A stretch of DNA of 64,000 nucleotides from Salipaludibacillus sp047795645 (GCF_047795645.1 NZ_CP181045.1:2976001-3040000), one strand, 5' to 3'; positions 35,536 through 46,042 are shown, numbered from the stretch's first letter. Notes: a model not told the origin generated them from the letters alone. Program-made: numbers and translations.

Positions 35536-36226
35536 ACAAAAGTAAATAAATCTTACTTTATTATATCATGAATTAAATGAATACCACTCGCACTGTTTAT
35601 TTCTCTGTGATTTCGTTGTACCTATGCACTAACTGTCGCCCGAACACTAACTTCCTTTGACCGTTTATTTATAATTGACATAAAAAAATCACATTAATCG
35701 CGAAATAAGCGGTGACAATGATTGTAAAAATTGATATTATATTATTACATACATTTTTTTACTATTGTTCACTTTAAGTAATCGCTAACAACATCTTATT
35801 AATTTAAAAAGTAATGAATGATCGTGCCACTGACTGATTATAACTACACCTTAATTAACCACTAAATGGACATTTCAGAAATACCCTCACCAAAATCTTC
35901 TAATATTCTTTGTTATTGAGCGCCCTTCTTATGCACTATAGCCTTCAGAACTTTAAAAGAAAGATATGAATACAACAGCTTGTTCATAATTTCACAATAA
36001 AACCTTTAGTACCTGAGAATTACTAACCAGAAAATAATTTAATTGAATATTCTGTATAAATAACAAAAAATCAAGTGGAATATAAAATAGATGTAAGGAA
36101 ATATACATGAAAAGGCAAGGATTTAATTATAATAGGTAATCAATGGACTAGATCTCCTTCGATTAATGAATTAGTGATTTACATAAGTGGTTTTTAACTT
36201 AAATCATACTAGAGGAGTTGATTTAA

Positions 36227-36694
36227 ATGCTTAAACAAGAATTCAACCATCGATTGTTAATTGATGAAACGTTTGATCACACGTCCATTGTCACTCAACT
36301 TTTGCAGAACAATATAAAGTCACCGCTTATTTACAATTTGTGTAGAAGTTTCTATCTGTTAGTATATAACTCAAATATTATTAAAAAGCCAGGTTCCAGA
36401 TATGAATGTTACATTAGTGATGATAGCTTAATACCTGCTGCAAGTGACCTTAATGAAGCGATTAACTATTTATCAAACCAATTTCAAGTGAGTCCAGAAG
36501 AAGTTAAAAACGAATTGTTCTATGTCATTAAACGATATTACACAGATACAGCTACTAAAGAAGAATTAAATAACCAGTTTCGGATGACTGAATCCTATAA
36601 TAACCAATTTCAAATGGAGGTCGGCTCTTTATATGAGCCCAACCAGTTTCCCAACTGGGATCGATTTGAACAACGCGTTCGAGCTTTTGTGTAA
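36227..36694 (+). CDS. Uncharacterised 155-residue protein
   Basis: I do not recognise this protein. It has no signal peptide or membrane segment. It is rich in Asn and Tyr, and its middle (EAINYLSNQFQVSPEEVKNELFYVIKRYY) is predicted helical. The C-terminal part contains a short repeat, NNQFRM then NNQFQM. ATG has a good site, AGAGGAG. A clear terminator follows at 36737-36760, so it is a single-gene transcript isolated in AT-rich sequence. Confidence 0.65.
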   Translation: MLKQEFNHRLLIDETFDHTSIVTQLLQNNIKSPLIYNLCRSFYLLVYNSNIIKKPGSRYECYISDDSLIPAASDLNEAINYLSNQFQVSPEEVKNELFYVIKRYYTDTATKEELNNQFRMTESYNNQFQMEVGSLYEPNQFPNWDRFEQRVRAFV

Positions 36695-36736
36695 ATATAT
36701 TTGAATGAAAATCTAATCTAAGAGTTGTATCGTTTT

Positions 36737-36760
36737 AGCACCCTTTGTGGTGCTTTTTTT
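36737..36760 (+). terminator. Terminator after the 155-residue protein gene
   Basis: AGCACC (36737-36742) pairs with GGTGCT (36749-36754), followed by a run of T. The rest of the gap up to 36999 is AT-rich with only the promoter region of the next gene. Confidence 0.85.
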
Positions 36761-36999
36761 ATATAACTAACACCGACATTAAACAACATAATATTAGAAA
36801 CAAAACCTTACAAGTCTAGTTGGCTCTAAATCTATTTATGTTAAAATAAGAAAAAAAATGATTGCCCTCATGTATATTCGGAATGCTTTACTGTATAGTG
36901 GATTTAGTTTTGTTGTAATAAAATTATTACTTTTCTTTTAATACATTTGTTTTTCAACTCCAATGCCAATTCGATTATAAATATCAACGGAGGTTTCTT

Positions 37000-37851
37000 A
37001 TGGAAATGTTTAAGCCCACACAAAAAATGAATTGCCAGAATGAATTCGACAAATTAAAGCGTGTTATCTTGTGTAAACCCCAACATATGAGTATTCATGG
37101 CCAAATTAATGAAACACAGAAACATTATAATACAAATGAATTTTCTAATAAATTGGCATTGAACCAACACCAAAATCTTGTAGATACTTTAACAAAACAC
37201 GACATTGAAGTAATCATCCTCAATAATCAGCCAAATTTTCCAGAACAAGTATTCACTCGCGACATTGGTTTTACTATAGGAGAATCATTTTTCATTGCAA
37301 ATATGGCTCATGAAGCTCGACGTGGAGAAGAAAATATTCTTACAGAATGGTTAAAAGGTGAAGGACTAACTAAATTCAGTTTAATCAACGATATCATTGA
37401 AGGTGGGGATGTCATCGTTCACGGATATCAGCTATACGTCGGTCTTAGTCAAAGGGTAAATCAACAAGCTATTGGGCAAATAAAAGAACTTTTACCAAAA
37501 TATGAGGTAATAGCTATTCCTTTTTCAAATAAATACCTTCATTTAGATTGCGTATTTAATATTATCTCTCCTACCGAGGCTCTTTATTTTCAACCAGCAT
37601 TTAATCAAAATGAGATTGCTAGATTGGCGAATCAGTTTGATTTAATTCCAATTAACACAGAGGAGCAATTTACATTAGCTACAAATGTCCTGTCTCTTGG
37701 TGAAAGAAAAATTCTTAGTCTTCCAATAAACAGGCAAACCAATCAACAACTTCTAAACCGTGGTTACGATGTCATTGAAGTAGATATCTCAGAAATTATT
37801 AAATCGGGAGGTTCATTCCGTTGCTGTACTCTTCCTTTATTGCGTGAATGA
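37000..37851 (+). CDS. Amidinotransferase/DDAH-superfamily hydrolase, copy 1
   Basis: This 283-residue protein has the pentein fold of the arginine deiminase, DDAH and amidinotransferase superfamily, nearest in layout to Bacillus YkgA. Family residues visible are FTRDIGF, the acidic EGGDV, the catalytic His in HLDCVFN, and the nucleophile Cys within SFRCCTLPL near the C-terminus. These enzymes act on guanidino groups of arginine derivatives; the exact substrate is unknown. ATG follows CGGAGG. A close paralogue lies 155 bases downstream. Confidence 0.85.
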   Translation: MEMFKPTQKMNCQNEFDKLKRVILCKPQHMSIHGQINETQKHYNTNEFSNKLALNQHQNLVDTLTKHDIEVIILNNQPNFPEQVFTRDIGFTIGESFFIANMAHEARRGEENILTEWLKGEGLTKFSLINDIIEGGDVIVHGYQLYVGLSQRVNQQAIGQIKELLPKYEVIAIPFSNKYLHLDCVFNIISPTEALYFQPAFNQNEIARLANQFDLIPINTEEQFTLATNVLSLGERKILSLPINRQTNQQLLNRGYDVIEVDISEIIKSGGSFRCCTLPLLRE

Positions 37852-38006
37852 GATGAAAGGTTGTTATTAGGCTGTCCCAGAATACTTTTGGTGGCAGTCT
37901 CTTCCTATTCCAATTTACAAAACTCTGCAAAAATCCCACGATTCATATTCTTTCATAAAATTGGAAATGCTAATTATAAAAGACCCAACTATTCAGGAGG
38001 ATGTCC

Positions 38007-38864
38007 ATGAAATTACGAAAGATAACAGAAAAATCACTATGTAGAACTGAGTATGATAAATTAACTAAAGTGTTTTTATGTGAACCGCACCATATGACGA
38101 TCAAAGAGCAAATAAATGAGACACAAAAACACTTTAAGGACGAAGAATTCCATTTAAAAAAGGCTCAGATGCAACACCAAGACCTCATTGACACATTAAA
38201 AAAACACGGGATTAAAGTCATTCTTTTGCCTGTAAAAAAACAATTTCCAGAACAAGTATTCACTCGCGACATCGGTTTTACGCTTGGACAAACAATTTTT
38301 GTTGCTGAAATGGCTCATGGAGCACGAATTGGTGAAGAAAACGTCTTAAAGGAATGGTTAGAAAAACATGAAATTTCTTATTACAATTTGATTGGCGATA
38401 GGGTTGAAGGTGGCGATGTACTCATTAACGGTCATCAGATCTACATTGGTCTCAGTAATCGCACAAATCAACAGTCTATTCATCATCTACAAACGCTTTT
38501 GCACGAATATGAAGTCGTCACAATACCCTTCAAAACAAAGTATCTTCACTTAGATTGCGTATTTAATATCATTTCTAAAACGGAAGCACTTTATTATCCT
38601 GATGCCTTTGATCGAAAAGAACTAAAGGTATTAGCATCTCATTTTGATTTAATTGAAGTGAATGAAGAAGAACAATTTACACTTGGAACGAATGTCCTTT
38701 CTATCGGTGACAAAAAAATACTTAGTCTACCGGTCAACAGAGAAGTCAACCAACAACTTCGTATACGCGGATTCGAGGTTATTGAAGTCGACATTACAGA
38801 AATTATAAAATCAGGGGGATCGTTTAGGTGCTGTACTTTACCATTGATCAGAGAATATAACTAA
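38007..38864 (+). CDS. Amidinotransferase/DDAH-superfamily hydrolase, copy 2
   Basis: This is a tandem paralogue of the 37000-37851 product with the same active-site segments (FTRDIGF, EGGDV, HLDCVFN, SFRCCTLPL) and the same length. Large parts are identical or conservatively changed, indicating a local duplication. ATG 38007 follows CAGGAGG; an ATG six bases earlier is too close to it. Both copies keep the catalytic His and Cys, so both may be active and could have diverged in specificity. Confidence 0.85.
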   Translation: MKLRKITEKSLCRTEYDKLTKVFLCEPHHMTIKEQINETQKHFKDEEFHLKKAQMQHQDLIDTLKKHGIKVILLPVKKQFPEQVFTRDIGFTLGQTIFVAEMAHGARIGEENVLKEWLEKHEISYYNLIGDRVEGGDVLINGHQIYIGLSNRTNQQSIHHLQTLLHEYEVVTIPFKTKYLHLDCVFNIISKTEALYYPDAFDRKELKVLASHFDLIEVNEEEQFTLGTNVLSIGDKKILSLPVNREVNQQLRIRGFEVIEVDITEIIKSGGSFRCCTLPLIREYN

Positions 38865-38907
38865 AAAAATGACCCAAATAGCTATTTTGGCTATTTGGGT
38901 CATTTTT
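38865..38907. terminator. Bidirectional terminator, hydrolase 2 / amylopullulanase
   Basis: Perfect 18-base arms (38865-38882 and 38890-38907), AAAAATGACCCAAATAGC and its complement, lie between converging genes. Confidence 0.9.
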
Positions 38908-38952
38908 ATGGATCCATTTGTTCTGAAGGTTAATACTTCTTTCAGATAATTA

Positions 38953-41900
38953 TTATTCAGTTACACTATTTCTTTTCTTATAGTAAACTACCCCTCCAAT
39001 AGTACCACCTACTAATAGGAGCAGCACACCGATGAATAAGAGATTAAAAGTATTTGTCGCAGTTTCTGGCAATGTTTCACCATCTTTTCTTTCTTGGTCA
39101 GATTCTGATTCTGACCTTTCATTCTCTCCGTTTGCTGAAACGTCACCACTTTTTGATCCATCATCTGCAGAGTCAGCATCACCTTCACTATCACCCTCAT
39201 CGGTCCCAGGTGTCTCAAGTTGTGATTCTTTTAACTTTTCGAGCTCCACTTTAAGATCATTTAGCATTTTTTCCAGATCAGAATCACTTTTTAACTCCGA
39301 ATACTTGGCTTCAAGTTCGGCTAATTTCTTTTCAAGATCTTCCAAATTACTATCATTATTAAGATCTTGGATCATTTCTAATAAATCATTAAGTTGCTCT
39401 TGTAACATTTGCGCCTTTTCATCCGCTTCCGCAAATGCATAATCTAATTCTGCACGTAGATCATTTAGTAGCTTTTCAAGTTCAACATTTACATTTGCTA
39501 AGTCTTGATATTTGTTTACAAGATCGCTTATTTCTTTTTCAAGTTCAGCGAATAACTTCTTAAGCTCCTCGACTGAATTATCGTTTTCTAACTCTTGGAT
39601 TCTATCATTAAGGTCTAATATCTGCTCCTGCAAATCTAGAATCTCATCCATAGCTTCATCTAAACGGACATCTTCCAATACAGCGAATTCGCTAAAATGA
39701 GGAGTTTCCCCTATAATGACACCATCTTTAAAAGATCCTCCAATATAGTCCCAGCTATCTGTATCCTCATTGAAATAGTGAATCGCAAGTTTGTTCACAT
39801 CTATTTCTTCAGGTACATTTTTCACTGGTATTTCAAGCTTAACTGGATTCTCTCCAAAGTCCTTGCTGTCGATTCCATCTCCCCTTAATGTGAGATTATA
39901 ACTATTGCTATATGCTTTCTTATCGCCCTCGATCCCCCTTGGATCAGAGCATGTTGCAGTGAATGTTACTTCTCCTGTTGCATTTTTAAAGATACTAGAT
40001 GGAAAGTGTACTTTCATTTCTTTCCCTACATCTTTATCAACAATGGCAAAACTAATTGAAGCATTGGTTTCGATAAGAGTTTTGCCATTAAATCGAATAA
40101 CATTATTCAATCCAGGTAACTTTTCAGAAACCTCTTCTCCCTCTTCAATATCTTCCAAATCTAGCTCTTTTTCAAACCTCACGTCTTTTTTCACAACAAC
40201 AGCCGTAAGAGCATCAATCGTGATTTGCTCTTCTGTAAGCTCAAATCCACTTGGATCTGTGACTTCAACGATTCCTGATTCATTGCTATCAACAAGTACT
40301 GTACCTTTGGTCAAATCAATACCATTCATTGTCAACGTGCGTTCTTGATTATCTGTGTTCACAAAAACGTAGTATTCTTCTAAGTCATCAGAAGAAACCG
40401 TTTTGTACCCAATAATTAAGTCTTCATCGGCAATTTCAGGCGCATCAATCAAAGTTACCTTGTCTGCAATTTCTTCCATCGTTCCTAACCGGAAAGCGTC
40501 AGAAGATCGGCGTAATTCAATCAATCCTGTCGTGTATTCACGTGTCTGGTTATTTATTGGATAAGCTTCTGCTTCTGTTGCCTTATCCCACTCGATCATA
40601 TTGATCGCATCCGTCGAATCATAGGAATCGTGAATGAAATATGGATATTCAAATGGTTCTCCATTCTCATCTTCCATATACGTTGACTTGTATGGTGCTT
40701 CATCCGTTTCAGCACGGAACTGCTTCGTACGTCCAAATTCTTGCCCCGCATGGATGAACGCCGTTCCTTGCGATGTTAACACCATCAAGTTACCTAACCG
40801 AATTCTTTGGTGAATTTCTTCTTGGTGATGCTCAGGATCTTTCTTAATCGATTGAGCTATCACATCATGCAACGTCAAGTTGTCATGTGCTGCAATATAA
40901 GGCACGACATCTCCTGGATTCGTTGCTGTGAAATTGTGTGGATTAGCCGTCACATTGTCAAAAATTTGCTGAATATTACGAGCACCACCTGTAAGGAATC
41001 GTGGCTGCCCTTCACTTCCGAAACCAGACTTCAGTTCATTTCTAAATTCATCAGAGAAAGAACCTACAGATTCTGTGTGCTGCATCCATTGCTGGTCAGC
41101 AGGCATCACATCTCCACCATTCTCGTCGCCAGCGAATGTTTCCCATCCTTCCCCAATCATCACGATATCCGGGTTAGCTGCTTTTGCTTTGTCGTAGGCG
41201 ATTTGGATGCTTTTGGCATCATGGTCACCCATCATATCAAATCGGAAACCGTCGACTTTGTATTCTTCGACCCAATGCATGATAGAATCTACGAGAATTC
41301 TTCGTGACATTTCATGAGTGGTACCAAGACGGCCACCGCCAAAGCTTGTCCGAGACGTTCCGTCAGCGTTCATGAAATGATAGTATTCTGGTTCAAGATC
41401 TTCAAAGATTTCTACGCGAGCCGTGTGGTTGTAAACGACATCTAGTATAACACCCATGCCACGGTCATGAATTTCATCAATAAGCATCTTAAACTCTTCT
41501 ATCCTCTTCTCTGCATCATCGGGATCTTCCGAATACATGCCTGTTAATGAGAAGTAACTGTGTGGATCATAACCCCAATTATAGTTGTTTTGTGTGGAGT
41601 CATACTCTAGCAATCGTTCATCATTGTTGAATTCATCTGCAAAGAAATAACTCATTACTGGAAGCATTTGCACGTGTGTTACGCCCAAGTCTTCGATGTA
41701 ATCAAGTTTTTCTATGAATGATGCAAACGTTCCAAACTGTGCCTCCAACTCTTCATCGATGTCTGGATCAGATGTGAAATCACGTACATGTATTTCGTAA
41801 ATGATCGCATCTTCTCGTTTTTCAAAACCATCAATGTCAGCAAAATCGAGTTCTGGACCAATCGCACTGAGATCAACAATCGCCGCTTTACCTATCGGAA

Positions 41901-44900
41901 CGTTATCAGTATCATCGCTATTCCATGTTGCCATCGATTTCGCATATGGATCGAGTGCAAGGACCGATTCACCGCCACGTTCAATTTCAAAATGATAGTA
42001 ATATCCGTTTAGATCTGTGACACTTGTGTTATCTTCATCGAGCGTTACTTGCCAAACACCGCGATCCCCTCGCGTCATTTCAACCCCCTCTGCGATTACT
42101 TCGTACTGATCGTCTGCGTCATACAAAACGATCGACACGTTGTCAGCACTTGGAGACCACACTTTCAATGTTGCCGAACCATCTTCGTGCAAATCAACGC
42201 CTAAATCACCTTCATATGCATACTTTTCATCTTTGTAACGCCAGCCAATAGAAACAACTACGGTCTTATCCATGTATGTCACTTCATATGGCACTTCATC
42301 TAAATCAAAACTACCATTAATATTGACTGTTTTTCCATCATCATTTTTGGATACACTGTCAAAATCAACGTCAATTCCATCCTTATCAACAATCTCTAGC
42401 CCTTCTTCTAAATCTTCATTAGAAAAATCCTCTGTAGATGTGAAACGTAATTCGATTAATTCTTCCGAGAGCATCTCTCCACTTTCAAGACCTTCTTCGA
42501 AAACATAGTAAGGATTCGTATAAACTGTTTCATCTCCTTCACGAATGAAGATATGATTATATTCTCTTAAACCTGAAAAAGTCATATCTTCCGTTTGATC
42601 ACCAGAGTCTGGATTCAATAACAAAAAGCCAATTTCATCGGCATCTTCTGCAAGATCCAAGTCAATGTATGCCCCATGTTTTCCAGTTTGATCGTTCGAA
42701 AATGGATGCGCTCCTGTTGGCCAATCTGTTGTTGCCTCTAGTACATCTCCCCACGTCCAAACTCTCCATGGCTCATATGCCTTGTCGTCTCTTTCGTAAT
42801 GTAGTCTTACTGTATTTTCCGGTAATTCCACTGGTTCAATCAACGAAACGTCGCCGCTTTCAGAAAGCCAAATTTCGTTCATTTTTGCTGAGAAAAGTCG
42901 AAGGTTGATATCACCCGTAAGATTTTCACCCGCTGGCCTATTATTCACGAGCAAACTCACTCTTTCAGCATTTTCAATCAAATCTATATCAACATAGGCG
43001 CCGTAACTTGTTGTCCCTCCTTCTGAGAATAATGTAGATCCATCTGGCCACGCCCCATTATCTTCAGATGCAGTGACAACATCTTCCCAAAACCATAGAC
43101 CAAGTCCTGAAAAGTCGTTTTGCTCATTTTCATAATGAACACGTAACGTATTGTCAGGAATACCTGGCGGAGTTGGTGCTTCATTTACATCGTCACCATC
43201 ACCAGCATTAGCCGTTAGAATCTCGCCTCCAACTGCTGTTAAAAGAACCGTTCCACCATCAGCCATTGCTGGTATCGGAATCGTCACTTCATTATCGCTG
43301 TTCGTAGCAAACGCCTCACCATTATAGTGGTTCATAACCTCGACATCTTCAGAATCCACGTTAAGAGTAACGTACTGTTCCTCTTCGGAAACGTTTAAAC
43401 CAACATAAACACTATCTCCGTTGTATGCCCGATCAAATAAAAGAAATTCCTCATCATCTGATCCTGCTATTTGGTTTCGTTCCCCGCGAGCAAAAACTTC
43501 AGAGTTATCACCTCTAAATGAAAGAATAGCTTGATAATGCTCAAGAATATCATTGCCCTCTACATTATCCCAATCTAAATCATACCGATTGTCGTATTGC
43601 GGCCAATTGTCAGCTCCAGATTGACCAAGTTCTTCCCCGTAATAGATAACAGGCTGCCCTTTAGCAGTTATTTGCAGAGCTGCAGCCACTTTTAGCATTC
43701 CTTCATTTCCATCGACTTGATGAGAAAGGAATCCACTTTCGTCATGACTTCCAAGGAATTGACCAAGTGTTGCTTTATTATCAATCCCTGCATTTCTCTC
43801 TTTGAGATCTTCGTTAACACTTTCAAGATTACCTTGTGCAAATCTTCTCGCGCTATTTTTGAAATCAAAATCAAGCAGTGAATCCATCATACCGCTATCG
43901 AGGTAGCCATGATCGTTGTTTGGACCAGCACCCCAAGATTCACCAATCATTTTGAATTCAGACATCTCCATCGTTAACTCATTCTTAAATTGCTGCCAAG
44001 TCGTATCATCGACATGTTTTACAGTATCGACACGGAAGAAATCAATAGAGTTACCGTTAGCTGTTGTCGATCGTTCAATCCAGCTCGTTTGCCAATCGAT
44101 AATTGCTTCACGAACATCTGCTTCTTCTGTTAAAAAATCTGGTAAACCGGCTAATTCCATCGTTAAATCATTCGACCCTGACTCTTCTCGAATCATTCCT
44201 GCAAAACGTTCACGGTCTCCATCTGTCGGGTATCCATCAGGTCGTTCATTTTCTGGGAGCGCATCTTCTTCCTTCACTCCATAACCTGGATGATTCAATA
44301 CAACGTCTACCATGATTTTCATATCACGGTCTGCAGCTGCATCAATTAAATTATGGAAATCCTCCATCGAACCGAGGTGAGGATTCAATTCTTCAAAATT
44401 ACTTGCCCAGTAACCGTGATAGCCAAAGTATGCCCCACTTTCACTAGCAAACTCTACATCATGTCCAACATTCTCTACAATCGGGTTAATCCAGATTGTA
44501 TTAATTCCTAAGTCATCTAAGTAATCTAACTTTTTCGTAATACCGACGAAATCGCCGCCTTGATATGTGCCACGATCATTATCAAAATCGTCATAACCAA
44601 TCCCATATGGATCGTTGTTACTTGAATCTCCATCATAGAATCGGTCGGTCAACATAAAATAAATCATCGCTTCATCCCAGTCAAAATCACCATTTTTTGC
44701 TGGACGTGGTTCAACCACAACTGTTCCATTGCCTGTATATGTTCCGTTTTCTTCATCAATTACAGTTATTGGAATGTTTTTCTCCCCAGGCTCTATATCG
44801 TGGCGAACAGAAATCGATAGGCGATTTGTATCCGTCAGGATTTTTGTTTCGTTCCTTCCACCCAGTTCACTCAAGTCAGCATAAATCTCCTCAATGCCAA

Positions 44901-45828
44901 CATTATCATCATTTTCAATGACCACTGACAATATAGCGCTTTCATTATAATTGAGTGATGACGACACTTCGCCACTAACTGAAATATCATTTTCGCCATC
45001 CTTATATTCTACTTCCTCTTCTTCTTCCGAGAAATAGTATGGATTTGTATAGACATCTAAATCTCCCTCTCGGATAAAAATCTGGTTGTGGTTTTCAACA
45101 TCATTGAATGACATATCTTCCGTCTGTTCGTCTCCGTTTTCTCGATTAACGAGAAGGAAGCCAATTCCACTAGCATTTTCATTTAGTTCAAGGTCGATAT
45201 ATGCCCCATATTTCCCTATCTGTTCATTGGAAAACGATTGCGCATCTTCCGGCCAATTTTCAAATGAAGCTGAAACTTCGCCCCAAGCCCAAACACCCCA
45301 AGGTTCATAACTTTCTTCTTCACTGTAATAATGAATACGAATGTGGTCATCTGGAAGATCCACTGGTTCATAAACAAAAATATCCCCTTGTTCAGAAATC
45401 CAAACTTCGTTCATAGCCTCAGTGATCAGTTCAATCTCTAATCCCTCTAGTAAATTATCATTCTCATATAATACGTTCAGGCCGATTAATTCGGCGCTCT
45501 CATTAAGTTCAATATCCAAATATGGACCATAATCTGTAGATTGATTTTCTATAAATGACTTACCATCTGGCCAGTCACCTTCCTCTTCAGATAGTGTTGC
45601 CACATCTCCCCATAGCCATAGAGCTAGGTCGGCTACGTTTCTATCTCGGTTTTCAAAGTGAACACGGAGGTGGTTGTCCTGAATTTCATCCATATTATTT
45701 TCTATAGCATTAACATCAATTTCTTCTTCTGCTTGAACAGGTTGTGCAATTATAAATGTTGGCAGTAAGCTCATCAGCATAACAAACACCATAAAAATAG
45801 CCGAATAACGTTTCATTTTTCGTTTCAT
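38953..45828 (-). CDS. Cell-wall-anchored amylopullulanase with two GH13 domains
   Basis: This is a giant secreted alpha-glucan hydrolase of about 2290 residues. Order, with approximate residues: signal peptide (1-33); two CBM41 starch-binding domains (50-275); GH13 alpha-amylase domain (375-850) with nucleophile Asp in FFRVDTVKH, Glu in MIGESWG and Asp in GSHDES; two more CBM41 (915-1135); pullulanase N-domain and CBM48 (1140-1345); GH13 pullulanase domain (1380-1780) with YNWGYDP, GFRFDMMGDHD, MIGEGWE and AAHDN; a beta domain; a coiled coil (2070-2215); and the sorting signal LPETATN at about 2253 with membrane segment and basic tail. Two-headed alkaline amylopullulanases are known in Bacillus. 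AAAGGAG lies upstream; ATG is chosen, but the TTG three bases earlier is possible. Confidence 0.95.
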   Translation of the reverse strand: MKRKMKRYSAIFMVFVMLMSLLPTFIIAQPVQAEEEIDVNAIENNMDEIQDNHLRVHFENRDRNVADLALWLWGDVATLSEEEGDWPDGKSFIENQSTDYGPYLDIELNESAELIGLNVLYENDNLLEGLEIELITEAMNEVWISEQGDIFVYEPVDLPDDHIRIHYYSEEESYEPWGVWAWGEVSASFENWPEDAQSFSNEQIGKYGAYIDLELNENASGIGFLLVNRENGDEQTEDMSFNDVENHNQIFIREGDLDVYTNPYYFSEEEEEVEYKDGENDISVSGEVSSSLNYNESAILSVVIENDDNVGIEEIYADLSELGGRNETKILTDTNRLSISVRHDIEPGEKNIPITVIDEENGTYTGNGTVVVEPRPAKNGDFDWDEAMIYFMLTDRFYDGDSSNNDPYGIGYDDFDNDRGTYQGGDFVGITKKLDYLDDLGINTIWINPIVENVGHDVEFASESGAYFGYHGYWASNFEELNPHLGSMEDFHNLIDAAADRDMKIMVDVVLNHPGYGVKEEDALPENERPDGYPTDGDRERFAGMIREESGSNDLTMELAGLPDFLTEEADVREAIIDWQTSWIERSTTANGNSIDFFRVDTVKHVDDTTWQQFKNELTMEMSEFKMIGESWGAGPNNDHGYLDSGMMDSLLDFDFKNSARRFAQGNLESVNEDLKERNAGIDNKATLGQFLGSHDESGFLSHQVDGNEGMLKVAAALQITAKGQPVIYYGEELGQSGADNWPQYDNRYDLDWDNVEGNDILEHYQAILSFRGDNSEVFARGERNQIAGSDDEEFLLFDRAYNGDSVYVGLNVSEEEQYVTLNVDSEDVEVMNHYNGEAFATNSDNEVTIPIPAMADGGTVLLTAVGGEILTANAGDGDDVNEAPTPPGIPDNTLRVHYENEQNDFSGLGLWFWEDVVTASEDNGAWPDGSTLFSEGGTTSYGAYVDIDLIENAERVSLLVNNRPAGENLTGDINLRLFSAKMNEIWLSESGDVSLIEPVELPENTVRLHYERDDKAYEPWRVWTWGDVLEATTDWPTGAHPFSNDQTGKHGAYIDLDLAEDADEIGFLLLNPDSGDQTEDMTFSGLREYNHIFIREGDETVYTNPYYVFEEGLESGEMLSEELIELRFTSTEDFSNEDLEEGLEIVDKDGIDVDFDSVSKNDDGKTVNINGSFDLDEVPYEVTYMDKTVVVSIGWRYKDEKYAYEGDLGVDLHEDGSATLKVWSPSADNVSIVLYDADDQYEVIAEGVEMTRGDRGVWQVTLDEDNTSVTDLNGYYYHFEIERGGESVLALDPYAKSMATWNSDDTDNVPIGKAAIVDLSAIGPELDFADIDGFEKREDAIIYEIHVRDFTSDPDIDEELEAQFGTFASFIEKLDYIEDLGVTHVQMLPVMSYFFADEFNNDERLLEYDSTQNNYNWGYDPHSYFSLTGMYSEDPDDAEKRIEEFKMLIDEIHDRGMGVILDVVYNHTARVEIFEDLEPEYYHFMNADGTSRTSFGGGRLGTTHEMSRRILVDSIMHWVEEYKVDGFRFDMMGDHDAKSIQIAYDKAKAANPDIVMIGEGWETFAGDENGGDVMPADQQWMQHTESVGSFSDEFRNELKSGFGSEGQPRFLTGGARNIQQIFDNVTANPHNFTATNPGDVVPYIAAHDNLTLHDVIAQSIKKDPEHHQEEIHQRIRLGNLMVLTSQGTAFIHAGQEFGRTKQFRAETDEAPYKSTYMEDENGEPFEYPYFIHDSYDSTDAINMIEWDKATEAEAYPINNQTREYTTGLIELRRSSDAFRLGTMEEIADKVTLIDAPEIADEDLIIGYKTVSSDDLEEYYVFVNTDNQERTLTMNGIDLTKGTVLVDSNESGIVEVTDPSGFELTEEQITIDALTAVVVKKDVRFEKELDLEDIEEGEEVSEKLPGLNNVIRFNGKTLIETNASISFAIVDKDVGKEMKVHFPSSIFKNATGEVTFTATCSDPRGIEGDKKAYSNSYNLTLRGDGIDSKDFGENPVKLEIPVKNVPEEIDVNKLAIHYFNEDTDSWDYIGGSFKDGVIIGETPHFSEFAVLEDVRLDEAMDEILDLQEQILDLNDRIQELENDNSVEELKKLFAELEKEISDLVNKYQDLANVNVELEKLLNDLRAELDYAFAEADEKAQMLQEQLNDLLEMIQDLNNDSNLEDLEKKLAELEAKYSELKSDSDLEKMLNDLKVELEKLKESQLETPGTDEGDSEGDADSADDGSKSGDVSANGENERSESESDQERKDGETLPETATNTFNLLFIGVLLLLVGGTIGGVVYYKKRNSVTE

Positions 45829-45941
45829 CAAAGATCGTCCAGCTCCTTTTTAAAAATTTTAATTGTAAATTGATAATTGATTTTCTGAAATAATAATGGA
45901 TTATCTAATCTTCATTCCTCCTTTTTTGAAATTGTAATTTA

Positions 45942-46042
45942 CGAAAGCGTTTGCGCTAAAAGTTAAAAAAATACACTTTTACAAAATTAGCTAATAAACT
46001 TTGTGCAAGCGTTTTCCTACACAACCTATGCTAGCGTTATTT
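45942..46042. promoter_or_regulatory. Three LacI/CcpA-type half-palindromic motifs before the amylopullulanase gene
   Basis: CGAAAGCGTTTGCG (45942-45955), TGCAAGCGTTTTCC (46004-46017) and TGCTAGCGTTATTT (46029-46042) share an AGCGTT core. They resemble cre or MalR-type operators. They lie 115-215 bases upstream of the start in an otherwise gene-free gap (45829-46210). Control by CcpA and/or a maltose-type LacI regulator is inferred. Confidence 0.45.

Noticed and set aside
35536..36226. Possible small genes in the 691-base AT-rich gap
   Set aside because: Only frames of about ten codons without ribosome sites were found on inspection.
40807..41307. 166-residue ORF on the plus strand inside the amylopullulanase gene
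   Set aside because: It is an antisense shadow; the minus strand encodes a conserved GH13 domain here.
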